From: Alphaproteobacteria bacterium
GTDB lineage: Bacteria > Pseudomonadota > Alphaproteobacteria > SMXP01
Length of the DNA stretch: 64,000 nt
Reading direction: 5' to 3'
Assembly: GCA_028285305.1 (NCBI GenBank)
Contig: JANQPV010000065.1
Coordinates: 1 to 64,000, forward strand
Positions 45,519 through 53,935 of this stretch are shown in pieces. The notes under the pieces were generated by a model. The model was not told where the DNA came from. It was given only the letters and a program-made list of their open reading frames with translations, and did no database searches. The position numbers and the translations under genes were made by a program. Within the stretch, counting starts at the first letter, position 1; every line of letters begins with the position of its first letter.

Positions 45519-47399
45519 ATGAAAATCGTCATCACAGGAGCGAACAGCGCGACCGGTCTAGCCCTGCTGTCGCATCTCGTTGAGAGAAACAATGTTGAGG
45601 CCGTCGCCTGCGTTCGCTCCGAACGAGCCAGGCAGGCGCTTCCCTCCCATCCCGCAATCGAGAGTCACATCGTCGACTACAATGATGTGGACAAGTTGGC
45701 CCGTGTCATGGAGGGCGCGGACTGCGTCATTCATTTGGTCGGTATTTTGATCGAATCCCGCAAAGGTGGCGGTACGTACAAAAGCTCTAATGTTGAGGCT
45801 ACGCGCGATGTTGTAGACAGTGCGGAGCGAGCGGGCGTTAATCAGTTGATCTTCGTCAGCGCATTGGGGGCCGATGAGCGATCCTCAAATAAATATCTGA
45901 GATCAAAAGGACAGGCCGAGAAAATCGTCCGGAGCTCCAAAATGCGCTCCACTCTAATCCGTACACCCTTGTTGTTGGGGCCAGGTACGGCGGGGTCGGA
46001 GTCAATCAATCAGGTTGCTTCGCAAAGACAGGCGCGTCTCTTGGGTGGCGGGCGACACCATGTTCGGCCGCTCGACGTTGGCGACCTTTCACATGCAATT
46101 CTTAATGCGGCTTCCGCAGCGGAGAAGTTCGACGGGGTATTTGATCTCGTCGGTCCGGAAGCGATTGAGTACAGGGAACTCATCCGCAGAGTTGCCAGAC
46201 TTCAAGGCAACGATGTGTCAATTGGGAGTGTTCCCATATGGCTGGCAAAGTTGGTGGCGAGCACTCAAGCGATCGTGGGGCGTTCAGGCATATCCGGCGA
46301 TGTGATTGACGTCATCACGTCCAGCGAAGATGTTGAGCGAAACACAGATCAGTTCTTCGAGATAGAGTTGACACCCTTAGACGTGACTCTGGCGAACTCG
46401 GCGCAAGCTGCAAACGAGGATCACCCGGTGGCTAGTCAATCTCCGCAAGAGTTGCCCGGGAAGAAGGGCGGCCCACCTCTTTTTGCAAGACTTATTATTC
46501 TCGGCATCACGGCGTTGTGCTTTGCTTATTTGGTCTATCGGTTGAATGGGGCGGCAACGCGTGAGGGACTAAGCCTCTTTGACTATATGGCGAGCGTATT
46601 TGCCAATGTGGACTGGCTGAGCTGGGCTCTCCTTATGGCCGGGTATTCGCTCTTATACTTTATCATCGATACGGCGGTCTTTTGGAGGGCGCTCCATTGG
46701 TTCATCAAACCAATCGCGTACACGGATATTTTGCCCATCCGCGCGAGTGCGTACATTATTTCCATCGTGAACGAACAGGTTGGGAAGGGCGCCATGGGCG
46801 TCTACCTGAACCGCCGCCATGATGTGCCCGCTTGGGAGGTCGGATCGGTCATCTTGTTCCTGATCTTTTGCGAGGTGTTCTATCTGCTCTTTTGGGCGAC
46901 CGTGGGATACGCGATCGCCAGGGACTCATTGCCGCCTGCTTTCGATTTGATACCGATCCTGGCGCTGGGCGGCTCCGCCTTCCTGACCCTCTTCGTCATG
47001 TACTTTAATGGTGTGATCCTTCCAAAGAGCGAGCTCAAGGATCGCGCCCTCTTTCATGCCTTTCGCCGGGCAGGCCCCCAGCACTATCTGATGTTTTTGT
47101 TGATGCGCTCGCCTGCAATTTTGGCGGCCGTCTTTGTCTACACGACGGCGATTGGCATGTTTGGGGTGGAAACAACCTACCTTACGATGCTCGGTTTCTT
47201 GCCGGTTATCTTCTTCTCGGCTGCAATCCCGACACCGATGCGAGCGGCGGCGATCGCCGGTTGGGTGTTATTGTTTCCGGCCTACGAAGGCCAAGTCGCT
47301 GCTTTCGGATTCGTTCAGCACAACTTTTTCATCCTGTTTAACGCGGTGATTGGCCTGCTCTTCTTGCGACGGACTCAGCGAGAGTTGTTCGGCACGTGA
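45519..47399 (+). CDS. SDR (NDUFA9-like) fused to a UPF0104/LPG-synthase-TM-like membrane domain
   Basis: 626 aa. The N-terminal 300 residues are an atypical SDR (ITGANSATGLALL at 4-16; no YxxxK spotted at the usual place; LLLGPGT in the middle), similar to complex-I-associated NDUFA9/NmrA types. After a linker, residues about 322-620 hold eight hydrophobic spans that resemble the lysylphosphatidylglycerol-synthase membrane region (UPF0104). The start ATG is weak in ribosome site. Its last codons overlap the start of a CDP-alcohol phosphatidyltransferase, so lipid metabolism is the likely context. The fusion is unusual; function unknown. Confidence 0.65.
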   Translation: MKIVITGANSATGLALLSHLVERNNVEAVACVRSERARQALPSHPAIESHIVDYNDVDKLARVMEGADCVIHLVGILIESRKGGGTYKSSNVEATRDVVDSAERAGVNQLIFVSALGADERSSNKYLRSKGQAEKIVRSSKMRSTLIRTPLLLGPGTAGSESINQVASQRQARLLGGGRHHVRPLDVGDLSHAILNAASAAEKFDGVFDLVGPEAIEYRELIRRVARLQGNDVSIGSVPIWLAKLVASTQAIVGRSGISGDVIDVITSSEDVERNTDQFFEIELTPLDVTLANSAQAANEDHPVASQSPQELPGKKGGPPLFARLIILGITALCFAYLVYRLNGAATREGLSLFDYMASVFANVDWLSWALLMAGYSLLYFIIDTAVFWRALHWFIKPIAYTDILPIRASAYIISIVNEQVGKGAMGVYLNRRHDVPAWEVGSVILFLIFCEVFYLLFWATVGYAIARDSLPPAFDLIPILALGGSAFLTLFVMYFNGVILPKSELKDRALFHAFRRAGPQHYLMFLLMRSPAILAAVFVYTTAIGMFGVETTYLTMLGFLPVIFFSAAIPTPMRAAAIAGWVLLFPAYEGQVAAFGFVQHNFFILFNAVIGLLFLRRTQRELFGT

Positions 47400-47947
47400 T
47401 TTCATACTTGCTCACGGGACTTCGAGTCGTTCTGGCTATCCCGATAGCATATGCTCTTGCGTTCCCTTCGTCTGCTTACGGTGCATTCGCATTTTACGGT
47501 GTAGTGATCGCCGTTATCACCGATATTTTGGATGGACAAGCTGCCAGGCGGGCGGGTGTTTCATCCCGCTTCACCCATCTGTTTGATCATACCGCGGACT
47601 TTGTCTTCGTCACGGCAGGCCTATTTGGCCTTGCCTATGCCGGCATTGTGCCCATCGCTCTGCCGATCCTCATCGTTTTTGCCTTTGGACAGTATGTGCT
47701 GGACTCTTTTTTTCTTAATCGCAGTGTACAATTGCGGATGAGTAACCTCGGGCGATGGAATGGTCTTTTTTATTTCGCCCCCCTGCTACTTGCCGGTCTT
47801 GCAAGAGTTGGATGGATCGGAGACTTCGAGACTGTCTTGCTCACCGCCACGGAATGGCTTGCCTATCTCCTCATTCTTTCAACAGTTCTTTCCGTGTTCG
47901 ACCGCGCCCTGGCGGCGATCGCGACGGCGAGAAACAAGCCCGGCTGA
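47396..47947 (+). CDS. CDP-alcohol phosphatidyltransferase family protein
   Basis: 183 aa, about six spans. The catalytic motif is DILDGQAAR, then LFDHTAD after an eight-residue gap, giving all four Asp residues (DxxDGxxAR...DxxxD). The Gly normally found three residues before the third Asp reads Thr. GTG start overlaps the upstream stop by four bases (GTGA), indicating translational coupling. Such enzymes join a CDP-diacylglycerol to an alcohol (glycerol phosphate, inositol, serine); the acceptor is unknown. Confidence 0.8.
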   Translation: MISYLLTGLRVVLAIPIAYALAFPSSAYGAFAFYGVVIAVITDILDGQAARRAGVSSRFTHLFDHTADFVFVTAGLFGLAYAGIVPIALPILIVFAFGQYVLDSFFLNRSVQLRMSNLGRWNGLFYFAPLLLAGLARVGWIGDFETVLLTATEWLAYLLILSTVLSVFDRALAAIATARNKPG

Positions 47948-47957
47948 GGCGACCGGA

Positions 47958-48374
47958 TTACTCGGCCGTCTCTTCCACCGGATCAAGCCGAACGAAGTAC
48001 CGCGGAGGAAAGCCTGTTAGAACCTTGAAGAGCAAAGTGTGCGGGTTATCCGCTTCCACCCGGTCGTGCTCCGCTCCCGAGACCGTCGTGGCGGTGTAGG
48101 GTTTGGTTTCGCCATCCTCGGTCACTTTGACGTTCGGATTCGCTTTTGTTCGTTCCCACCAGGCGCGGGGCCAATGGTTTACACCCACGTATTTTTGGTC
48201 GTCGCTCGTCAGCAGCGAAACCACGCGCGGATGTTCGGCGCCGTCTTCGTCTATCGTTGTCAGCACGATGGTTCCTTCTTGCTGAGGTTGAACGAAGCCA
48301 AGCATCGCCTCAAACGCGACAACTACACCTACATACAACACGCCCAAGATGATGAGATATCTGAGAATTCGCAT
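47958..48374 (-). CDS. Membrane-anchored split-barrel-like protein (family member 5)
   Basis: 138 aa with an N-terminal anchor (about 5-27), then HPRVVSLLTSDDQKYVGVNHWPRAWWERTKANPNVKV, the clearest Ddn/DUF385-type stretch in the window (the family has a similar ...LLTVDD..YV....PW...L.ANP.V.V pattern), and a basic linker. It faces the CDP-alcohol gene tail to tail with 10 bp between stops. No F420 or FMN motif can be asserted from sequence alone. Confidence 0.6.
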   Translation of the reverse strand: MRILRYLIILGVLYVGVVVAFEAMLGFVQPQQEGTIVLTTIDEDGAEHPRVVSLLTSDDQKYVGVNHWPRAWWERTKANPNVKVTEDGETKPYTATTVSGAEHDRVEADNPHTLLFKVLTGFPPRYFVRLDPVEETAE

Positions 48375-48720
48375 CGTCGTTCCCCTTTTATAGCGATGGG
48401 CGTTACATTATGGCGTTCAAACCCATTTGTCTCGTTCTCAATCGTGACAGTTTGTTTGACCGGAAGAAAGACTGGGTTTTTCCTCCCAGTGTTTGCGAAA
48501 AACGGCGTTGGGCGCATGTCCCGCGAACAACTCGCTTTGGCGAAAGTTCTTCAACCCGTCTTTGATCCTGAAACGTCTTGGTCTGAACCTTCGCGAGATA
48601 GCGATGCACCGCACCCGCGTGTACTCATCGGAGAAGGTGCTCTTCGCGATGGACACGGCAAAGCTCAAGAGGATCTGGGGCCGATGCCGATTGCGACCTT
48701 CCCTGCTTAGGGTCAACCTC
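48375..48720. other. Intergenic region
   Basis: 346 bp between divergent-to-convergent genes, with frames on both strands (for example 48438-48716 minus, beginning just after the glycosyltransferase stop) but no family resemblance and no ribosome site I trust. Left uncalled. Confidence 0.4.
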
Positions 48721-49953
48721 TCACGCCGATCTGGCGCTCACCGTCTGACGGGCTCTGTCTTGCAGCAGCGCCTCGATGAGTTCGGATTTGCGTTCGACGC
48801 GGGCGTCCCAGGTGTTTTGCCGGGCGAGTTCGATCCGGGCCACTTCCAGTTCCCGGTTAGGCTCGGCGAGGCACTTTCCAATCGCCGAAGAAAACTCCTC
48901 TGCCGTCGAAGCGATGTCAACAAGCGGCTGTTCATCGACGACCGCCGGGATGGGCGACGAGACGATCGGCTTTCCGGACGCCATATATTCATAGAGTTTC
49001 AGGGGATAGATGTTCCGTGTAAAGCCGTCGATCTTGTAGGGAACGATGGAGACATCGAACCCTTTAAGGTAGCCAGCCAGCTCCGAACGGTGCTTGGGGC
49101 CGAGGAGCTTCAGGTTGGGCAGTCCGGCTGCGTGAAGCGGAGCCGGTATATCCTCAGACAGCGCCGGGCCCACCAGAACGATCTGCCACTCGGGTCTCTT
49201 GCGCGCCAGTTTGATGAGTAACTCCGTATCCAAGCGATGATCAAGATAGCCGATATAGCCGATAACGGGCCCCTGCCCTTGCGGCATATCATCGGCGAGT
49301 TTGACGTCTTCGCTTGTCGATTGATGAAACAGTTCGAAGTCGGCCGCGTTCGGTACGTGGTAGACGGAGGAGGTCAGCGATTGTTTGCTCTCAAACAAAC
49401 TGCGGGAGACGACAAATGTAATGTCCGAGCCCAGAACAAGGCGCCGGTCCTGTTGTTCCGCATAGGCAGCCTTTTGCCGCCCCAAGCCGCCCACATGGCC
49501 AGACCAACTTCCCCATTCATCGATGCAATCGTAAACGCGCAGTTTTGTTTTTATGCCATCAAGGAGAGTGGGCCACCTCACGTTGAAGATCCACAGAATG
49601 GGGTTTTGAAAGCCCAACGCCTCCATATGCTTTTTCAGTACGCTCGCAAAGAGGGGGCCGTTAATCTTGTCCGTCACATTCGAGAGAGATGCCGGCAAGG
49701 TCCCGGTGGGCAAGAAGATCGGCGGTGGGGAGTACTCGTAGAGTTCCCCCTCTACATCCAAACGCCGCATTGGTTTCGAAGAAAAACGATCGCGCACTTT
49801 TTTGTGCAGAAGGGCACCGCCGATGCTGTGGGTGAGGTTCACATAGAGAACGCGGTTCGTGCGCGCGAGACGGGCCATTGTCTGTTGGGGCGTGATGAAA
49901 TGCACGTCCCAATCCTGGGAGCTGATGCACAATATGTCGTGGCCCTTTATCAT
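48721..49953 (-). CDS. Glycosyltransferase, GT4-like
   Basis: 410 aa with a GT-B fold: N-terminal SSQDWDVHFITPQQTMARLA opening, a middle IGYIGYLDHRLD strand and a C-terminal VPYKIDGFTRNIYPLKLYEYMASGKPIVSSPIPAV motif, including the EYMASGKP element where GT4 enzymes contact the sugar nucleotide. It probably adds a sugar during surface polysaccharide synthesis. It is followed downstream in the same orientation by nothing, and upstream by the flippase gene (50008-51387, 54 bp away). Confidence 0.82.
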   Translation of the reverse strand: MIKGHDILCISSQDWDVHFITPQQTMARLARTNRVLYVNLTHSIGGALLHKKVRDRFSSKPMRRLDVEGELYEYSPPPIFLPTGTLPASLSNVTDKINGPLFASVLKKHMEALGFQNPILWIFNVRWPTLLDGIKTKLRVYDCIDEWGSWSGHVGGLGRQKAAYAEQQDRRLVLGSDITFVVSRSLFESKQSLTSSVYHVPNAADFELFHQSTSEDVKLADDMPQGQGPVIGYIGYLDHRLDTELLIKLARKRPEWQIVLVGPALSEDIPAPLHAAGLPNLKLLGPKHRSELAGYLKGFDVSIVPYKIDGFTRNIYPLKLYEYMASGKPIVSSPIPAVVDEQPLVDIASTAEEFSSAIGKCLAEPNRELEVARIELARQNTWDARVERKSELIEALLQDRARQTVSARSA

Positions 49954-50007
49954 TGGTCCGATTTACCCTGGTGTCTGCCTAAGTTCGCATGAGAGAATTC
50001 GTCGCAT

Positions 50008-51387
50008 CTATGCCTGCACCTGTTCGTTTTGTCCATGGCCGCTCAAAGTATGCCAAACCAAGGCTAGCGTTATAAGGCCCTGTGCGAGCCTGCCGCAGAG
50101 GACTGAGAGCACCGCACCTAGTTCTGCATACTGAGGGATCAGCCAGAGCGCAAAAAATAGCCATACGGGAAAGGCGAGAATTGGGCCCAGCGACATTCTT
50201 TCGGGCTTGCTGAGGGACACAAAGATCAGTCCAAAGGGCGTGGTCAGGATGTGGACGATCGTCGCCAGAAATACGATCGGAAAAAGATCGGCACTGGCGG
50301 CAAAATCGGCACCGAAAATGAAGGGAATCAACGGCCCCGCGAAAAGGCCAATTGGCGCGAGCATTAACACAAACGTCATTGAAACGAGGGCCGTACGCTT
50401 GAGGAACTGAACAAACTCGTTGCGGTGCTTCAGTTTCGCGGCCCCTTGATGCTGTACACTGATGATGGCGCCGGCCGCATGTTCCAACACAACGGCAAAG
50501 CTCATAGCTGCACCGAAAATTCCCGCCTCGCGCGGCCCCCAATAGTGGATAAGAAGCGGCGCGCTTAGTCCCATGACCAGTAAGACGGAGACCATCCCCG
50601 TAACGCTCCATCCCGCAAATCTGGCGAGTTCCGCGATCATCTTTTGGGAGAAGCTTATGTTCGTCAGATCTCTCCGCACATACCAAAGAGCGCTCAGGGC
50701 AAAGACGGACATGGCCGCCACATCGATCCAGAGAACCGTGTCCAATGAGCGCAGGCCCACCAAGACGCCAAGGCCGAGACAGAGGCATCTGACTGCATTC
50801 ATTGCCGGCTGCAACGCGGCGCGGGCAATGTATTTTTCTTGGCAGATGAAGATCGTACACACAAAGGACACCAGGCCGGCGCTTAATCCGCCGAACAGTC
50901 CGGCCAAGACTAAGTATCCAATGGAGGGGTCGGCCAACCAATTGGGTGCAATAAACTGAACAAATCCTAGGCCAGCGGCCAAAACGGGAACTGCAACCAG
51001 GGCGCGAAGGACAAGAGCGCTGCCCAAAACTTCCGAAGCTCGGTCCGGTTCGTGATTGAGCCGGTACGTGTAGAAGCGAATGACGCCCCCATCCAAAGAC
51101 TCGCCGAAGAGTGCGAGAGACAAAGTGACGGCGAGCATATAGGTGTAGAACAGGCCGTAATCCTCAACACCGAACACCCGGGCGATCATAATGCCGATCA
51201 GGAAGCCAAATCCGGACCTAATCAAACCACTGCCGTACAACAACAGGGTCGGGATCAAGCGCTCCAGTGACACGCGCCGAAGTTGGCTCCGGGCACGCGC
51301 GAGGTAACGCTTTTTGCGGAATGGATGCATTCGGCCCATCAATGGCAGCCTGCTGATCATCAGGAAATCCCGCGTCTGTACGCTCAA
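50008..51387 (-). CDS. Oligosaccharide flippase, Wzx-like
   Basis: 459 aa with about twelve hydrophobic spans and the polysaccharide-biosynthesis (MOP) opening LLYGSGLIRSGFGFLIGIMIARVFGVEDYGLFYTY. Such proteins move lipid-linked sugars across the inner membrane. It pairs with the downstream glycosyltransferase. The first 20 or so residues (QTRDFLMIS) precede a basic stretch; a later Met could be the start. Confidence 0.83.
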   Translation of the reverse strand: MSVQTRDFLMISRLPLMGRMHPFRKKRYLARARSQLRRVSLERLIPTLLLYGSGLIRSGFGFLIGIMIARVFGVEDYGLFYTYMLAVTLSLALFGESLDGGVIRFYTYRLNHEPDRASEVLGSALVLRALVAVPVLAAGLGFVQFIAPNWLADPSIGYLVLAGLFGGLSAGLVSFVCTIFICQEKYIARAALQPAMNAVRCLCLGLGVLVGLRSLDTVLWIDVAAMSVFALSALWYVRRDLTNISFSQKMIAELARFAGWSVTGMVSVLLVMGLSAPLLIHYWGPREAGIFGAAMSFAVVLEHAAGAIISVQHQGAAKLKHRNEFVQFLKRTALVSMTFVLMLAPIGLFAGPLIPFIFGADFAASADLFPIVFLATIVHILTTPFGLIFVSLSKPERMSLGPILAFPVWLFFALWLIPQYAELGAVLSVLCGRLAQGLITLALVWHTLSGHGQNEQVQA

Positions 51388-51888
51388 AGGGGTTGTAAGG
51401 CTTTTACACCAGTATCATGCCCTTCAGCCCTTAGAAAGTGATCACACTAATGTGTTCAAGACCAACCAAGCGTTTCAACCACACGGCACATTCATAGGCA
51501 CTCTCTTCTATTTTTCCCGCAAGCGGCGACATAGTTCTGCATTCGAATGATGCAATCGCCTGATTGGATAACTTGATCGTACCGATACTACTTTGTGGGG
51601 AACCGAGACGGACCTATTCGAGCCCGCTCTTTGTCCGCCTTGGTTCCCGTACTCATTTCGGCTGGGTACCGGCGCCTTGTGCTTCAAGCATCGATGATGG
51701 GCGTGGTCGCACGGCCACGTGAATTTCTTCATTGTGTGGCCACCAATCCATCATTCTCCGCACGCGGTATGACTAAAGCGACGCGATGCCGGTGTTCGAT
51801 CGAAATTCGGCTTTACAAGAAACATCTTTTGGGCTTGATGAAGCCGGAGCGTTTTCGACCTCACGATGTCTGTTGCGTAGGTACGAGT
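51388..51888. other. Divergent intergenic region, flippase / acyltransferase
   Basis: 501 bp. In-frame start codons as far left as 51595 would lengthen the acyltransferase, but those 98 residues are Cys/Arg rich and unlike the family, so the start at 51889 is used. No clear palindrome or box pair was found. Confidence 0.4.
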
Positions 51889-53910
51889 ATGAAAATCCAA
51901 TACCGGCCAGAAATCGATGGCTTGCGCGCCGTTTCGGTGCTTGCGGTCATTCTCTTTCATGCCGAGTTCGTGTTCTACGGGACGGGCGTCCTCGAAGGAG
52001 GCTTTCTCGGCGTCGACATCTTCTTTGTCATTTCGGGCTATCTCATATCTTCCATCATCCTGACCGGACTGAAGGAAAAGACATTCAGTTTCGCTCACTT
52101 TTATGAGCGGCGCATCAGACGCATCTTGCCGATTCTGTTTTTGGTCATCCTGGTTACGTCTCTTTTTGCCTGGGAGAATTTCGCGCCAAACGCCCTCTTG
52201 GAGTATTCCAAGTCTGCCATTTCCGCGATCTTCTTCGCGTCAAATATCTATTTTTGGATGGAGGATGGATATTGGGCCGAAGCGAGCGAACTCAAACCCT
52301 TGCTGCACACCTGGTCCTTGTCTGTAGAGGAACAATTTTATTTGGTCATTCCCGCCGTCCTCTTGTTCATATGGCACTTCTTGCGATCCTATCTGGTTGC
52401 GATCGTACTCTTGGGGCTCTTTCTATCTCTTATCTTAAGTGACGTTCTTGCAACTCACTACGGCGAGCTGGCCTTCTTCATGTTGCCGACACGCGCCTGG
52501 GAACTCTTGGCCGGCGTTGTGCTGGGCGCATATGAGGTCAATCGCGGAAGACATCCAAAAGGGTGGACAACACAGGTCTTGCCGAGCTTGGGAATGGTCC
52601 TCATTGCCGCGAGCTTTGTGATGTTCAGTGAGCATACGAAGCACCCGTCATTTCTGACTGCCATTCCCGTTGTTGGAACAATGTTGGTGATTTGGTATGG
52701 CGGATTTGGAGACCATCTGACCAAACTCCTCAAGACGGGCCCGTTTGTCGCGCTGGGGCGTCTGTCGTACGGGTTTTACCTTTGGCATATACCGGTGTTT
52801 GTGTTTGCGCGATTGCAAGTCAGTGAGCCGACGACTCTTGACAAGATGGGTTGGATCGCGCTGTCGTTATTGATCACGACGCTTACTTACTTCCTCGTCG
52901 AGAAGCCCTTCCGCAATCCCGATATCGTCCGGACGCGGTATCTAACAGCAGGTCTTGTTACGACCTTTTGTCTCGCGATGAGCTTGTCCTCTTTCGCCCT
53001 CCTCAATGACGGCATTTCCATCGCGAATGCGAGCGCCAGAGATTTGTTCCGACAAACGGAACGGCTGAGCCTTGAACAAGACGGGGCGCCCTGTCATGCA
53101 CGAGATTTGGAAAATTTCTGCCGATTTGGAGAACCTTCGCGTCCCATCACTCTTATCAATGCGGGTGACAGCCATTCCGATATCCTCAGTGTTCCCTTGC
53201 AGCGGCTGGCGGAAGATCACGGGCTTCAATACACGCAAATGACGAGCCCCGCCTGTCCCTTGGCGATCAATTATGAAACGCGCTACAACGGCGATCTGTT
53301 TGTGGGGTGTAACGAAGCTTACAATCAAAGACGCTTGGAGATCATTCAACATACACCCAATGCCATCGTGGTCTATGGTGGACGGCTGCCCAAATACCTC
53401 TCGAACTTTGGTGACTTCGACAACGGCGTCGGCGGCATTGAAAAGGGTTTCTCGGGATTCGACCTCCACCTTGTCGACGAGATGCGGTCCTTCGAAGAGG
53501 GCGTTTTGGAGACTCTCAAGATCATTCAGCAGCATGCTGAGACTTTAGTGTTGATCTACCCAAACCCGGTTGCAGGCGCGCATGTGCAGCGCGTTATTCA
53601 TAGTATGCCGCGGGTAAACGGCGCCGCCGATCCGACCTACCAGTACAAATTCTCCAAAGGGCGCTATCTGGAGTTTGCGGAGAGCGCCCGGGCCCTCTAT
53701 GATTCCATCAAGGGCGACAATATTATAAGGATCTACCCGGACGAAATCATGTGCGATGGGGCTTACTGCTTTGTCGTCCATAAAGGCAAGGCCTATTATC
53801 ATGATACAAATCACCCTTCGTCCTGGGTGGCCGAGGAGATTGCGAAGAGGACGATCGGAGCGCTCGTCGAGAGAGGCGATCTAGACCGCAAAATTGCAAA
53901 GACGGACTAG
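51889..53910 (+). CDS. Acyltransferase-3 with C-terminal SGNH domain (OafA-like)
   Basis: 673 aa from the ATG at 51889. The N-terminal Acyltransferase-3 membrane domain (about 1-360) opens YRPEIDGLRAVSVLAVILFH (His is the catalytic residue of the family) and contains GGFLGVDIFFVISGYLIS. A linker leads to a periplasmic SGNH-type domain with AGDSHSDIL (the Ser-bearing GDSH) and a C-terminal HDTNHPS (the DxxH block). The pair is typical of O-acetylation of O-antigen or exopolysaccharide. It is divergent from the flippase and glycosyltransferase. Confidence 0.85.
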   Translation: MKIQYRPEIDGLRAVSVLAVILFHAEFVFYGTGVLEGGFLGVDIFFVISGYLISSIILTGLKEKTFSFAHFYERRIRRILPILFLVILVTSLFAWENFAPNALLEYSKSAISAIFFASNIYFWMEDGYWAEASELKPLLHTWSLSVEEQFYLVIPAVLLFIWHFLRSYLVAIVLLGLFLSLILSDVLATHYGELAFFMLPTRAWELLAGVVLGAYEVNRGRHPKGWTTQVLPSLGMVLIAASFVMFSEHTKHPSFLTAIPVVGTMLVIWYGGFGDHLTKLLKTGPFVALGRLSYGFYLWHIPVFVFARLQVSEPTTLDKMGWIALSLLITTLTYFLVEKPFRNPDIVRTRYLTAGLVTTFCLAMSLSSFALLNDGISIANASARDLFRQTERLSLEQDGAPCHARDLENFCRFGEPSRPITLINAGDSHSDILSVPLQRLAEDHGLQYTQMTSPACPLAINYETRYNGDLFVGCNEAYNQRRLEIIQHTPNAIVVYGGRLPKYLSNFGDFDNGVGGIEKGFSGFDLHLVDEMRSFEEGVLETLKIIQQHAETLVLIYPNPVAGAHVQRVIHSMPRVNGAADPTYQYKFSKGRYLEFAESARALYDSIKGDNIIRIYPDEIMCDGAYCFVVHKGKAYYHDTNHPSSWVAEEIAKRTIGALVERGDLDRKIAKTD

Positions 53911-53935
53911 GGGGCGGCGATCTCCGAGCGAAGAG

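Noticed and set aside
48438-48716. 92-codon minus frame just after the glycosyltransferase stop
   Set aside because: Begins at TTG next to the stop with no separate ribosome site and no family resemblance.
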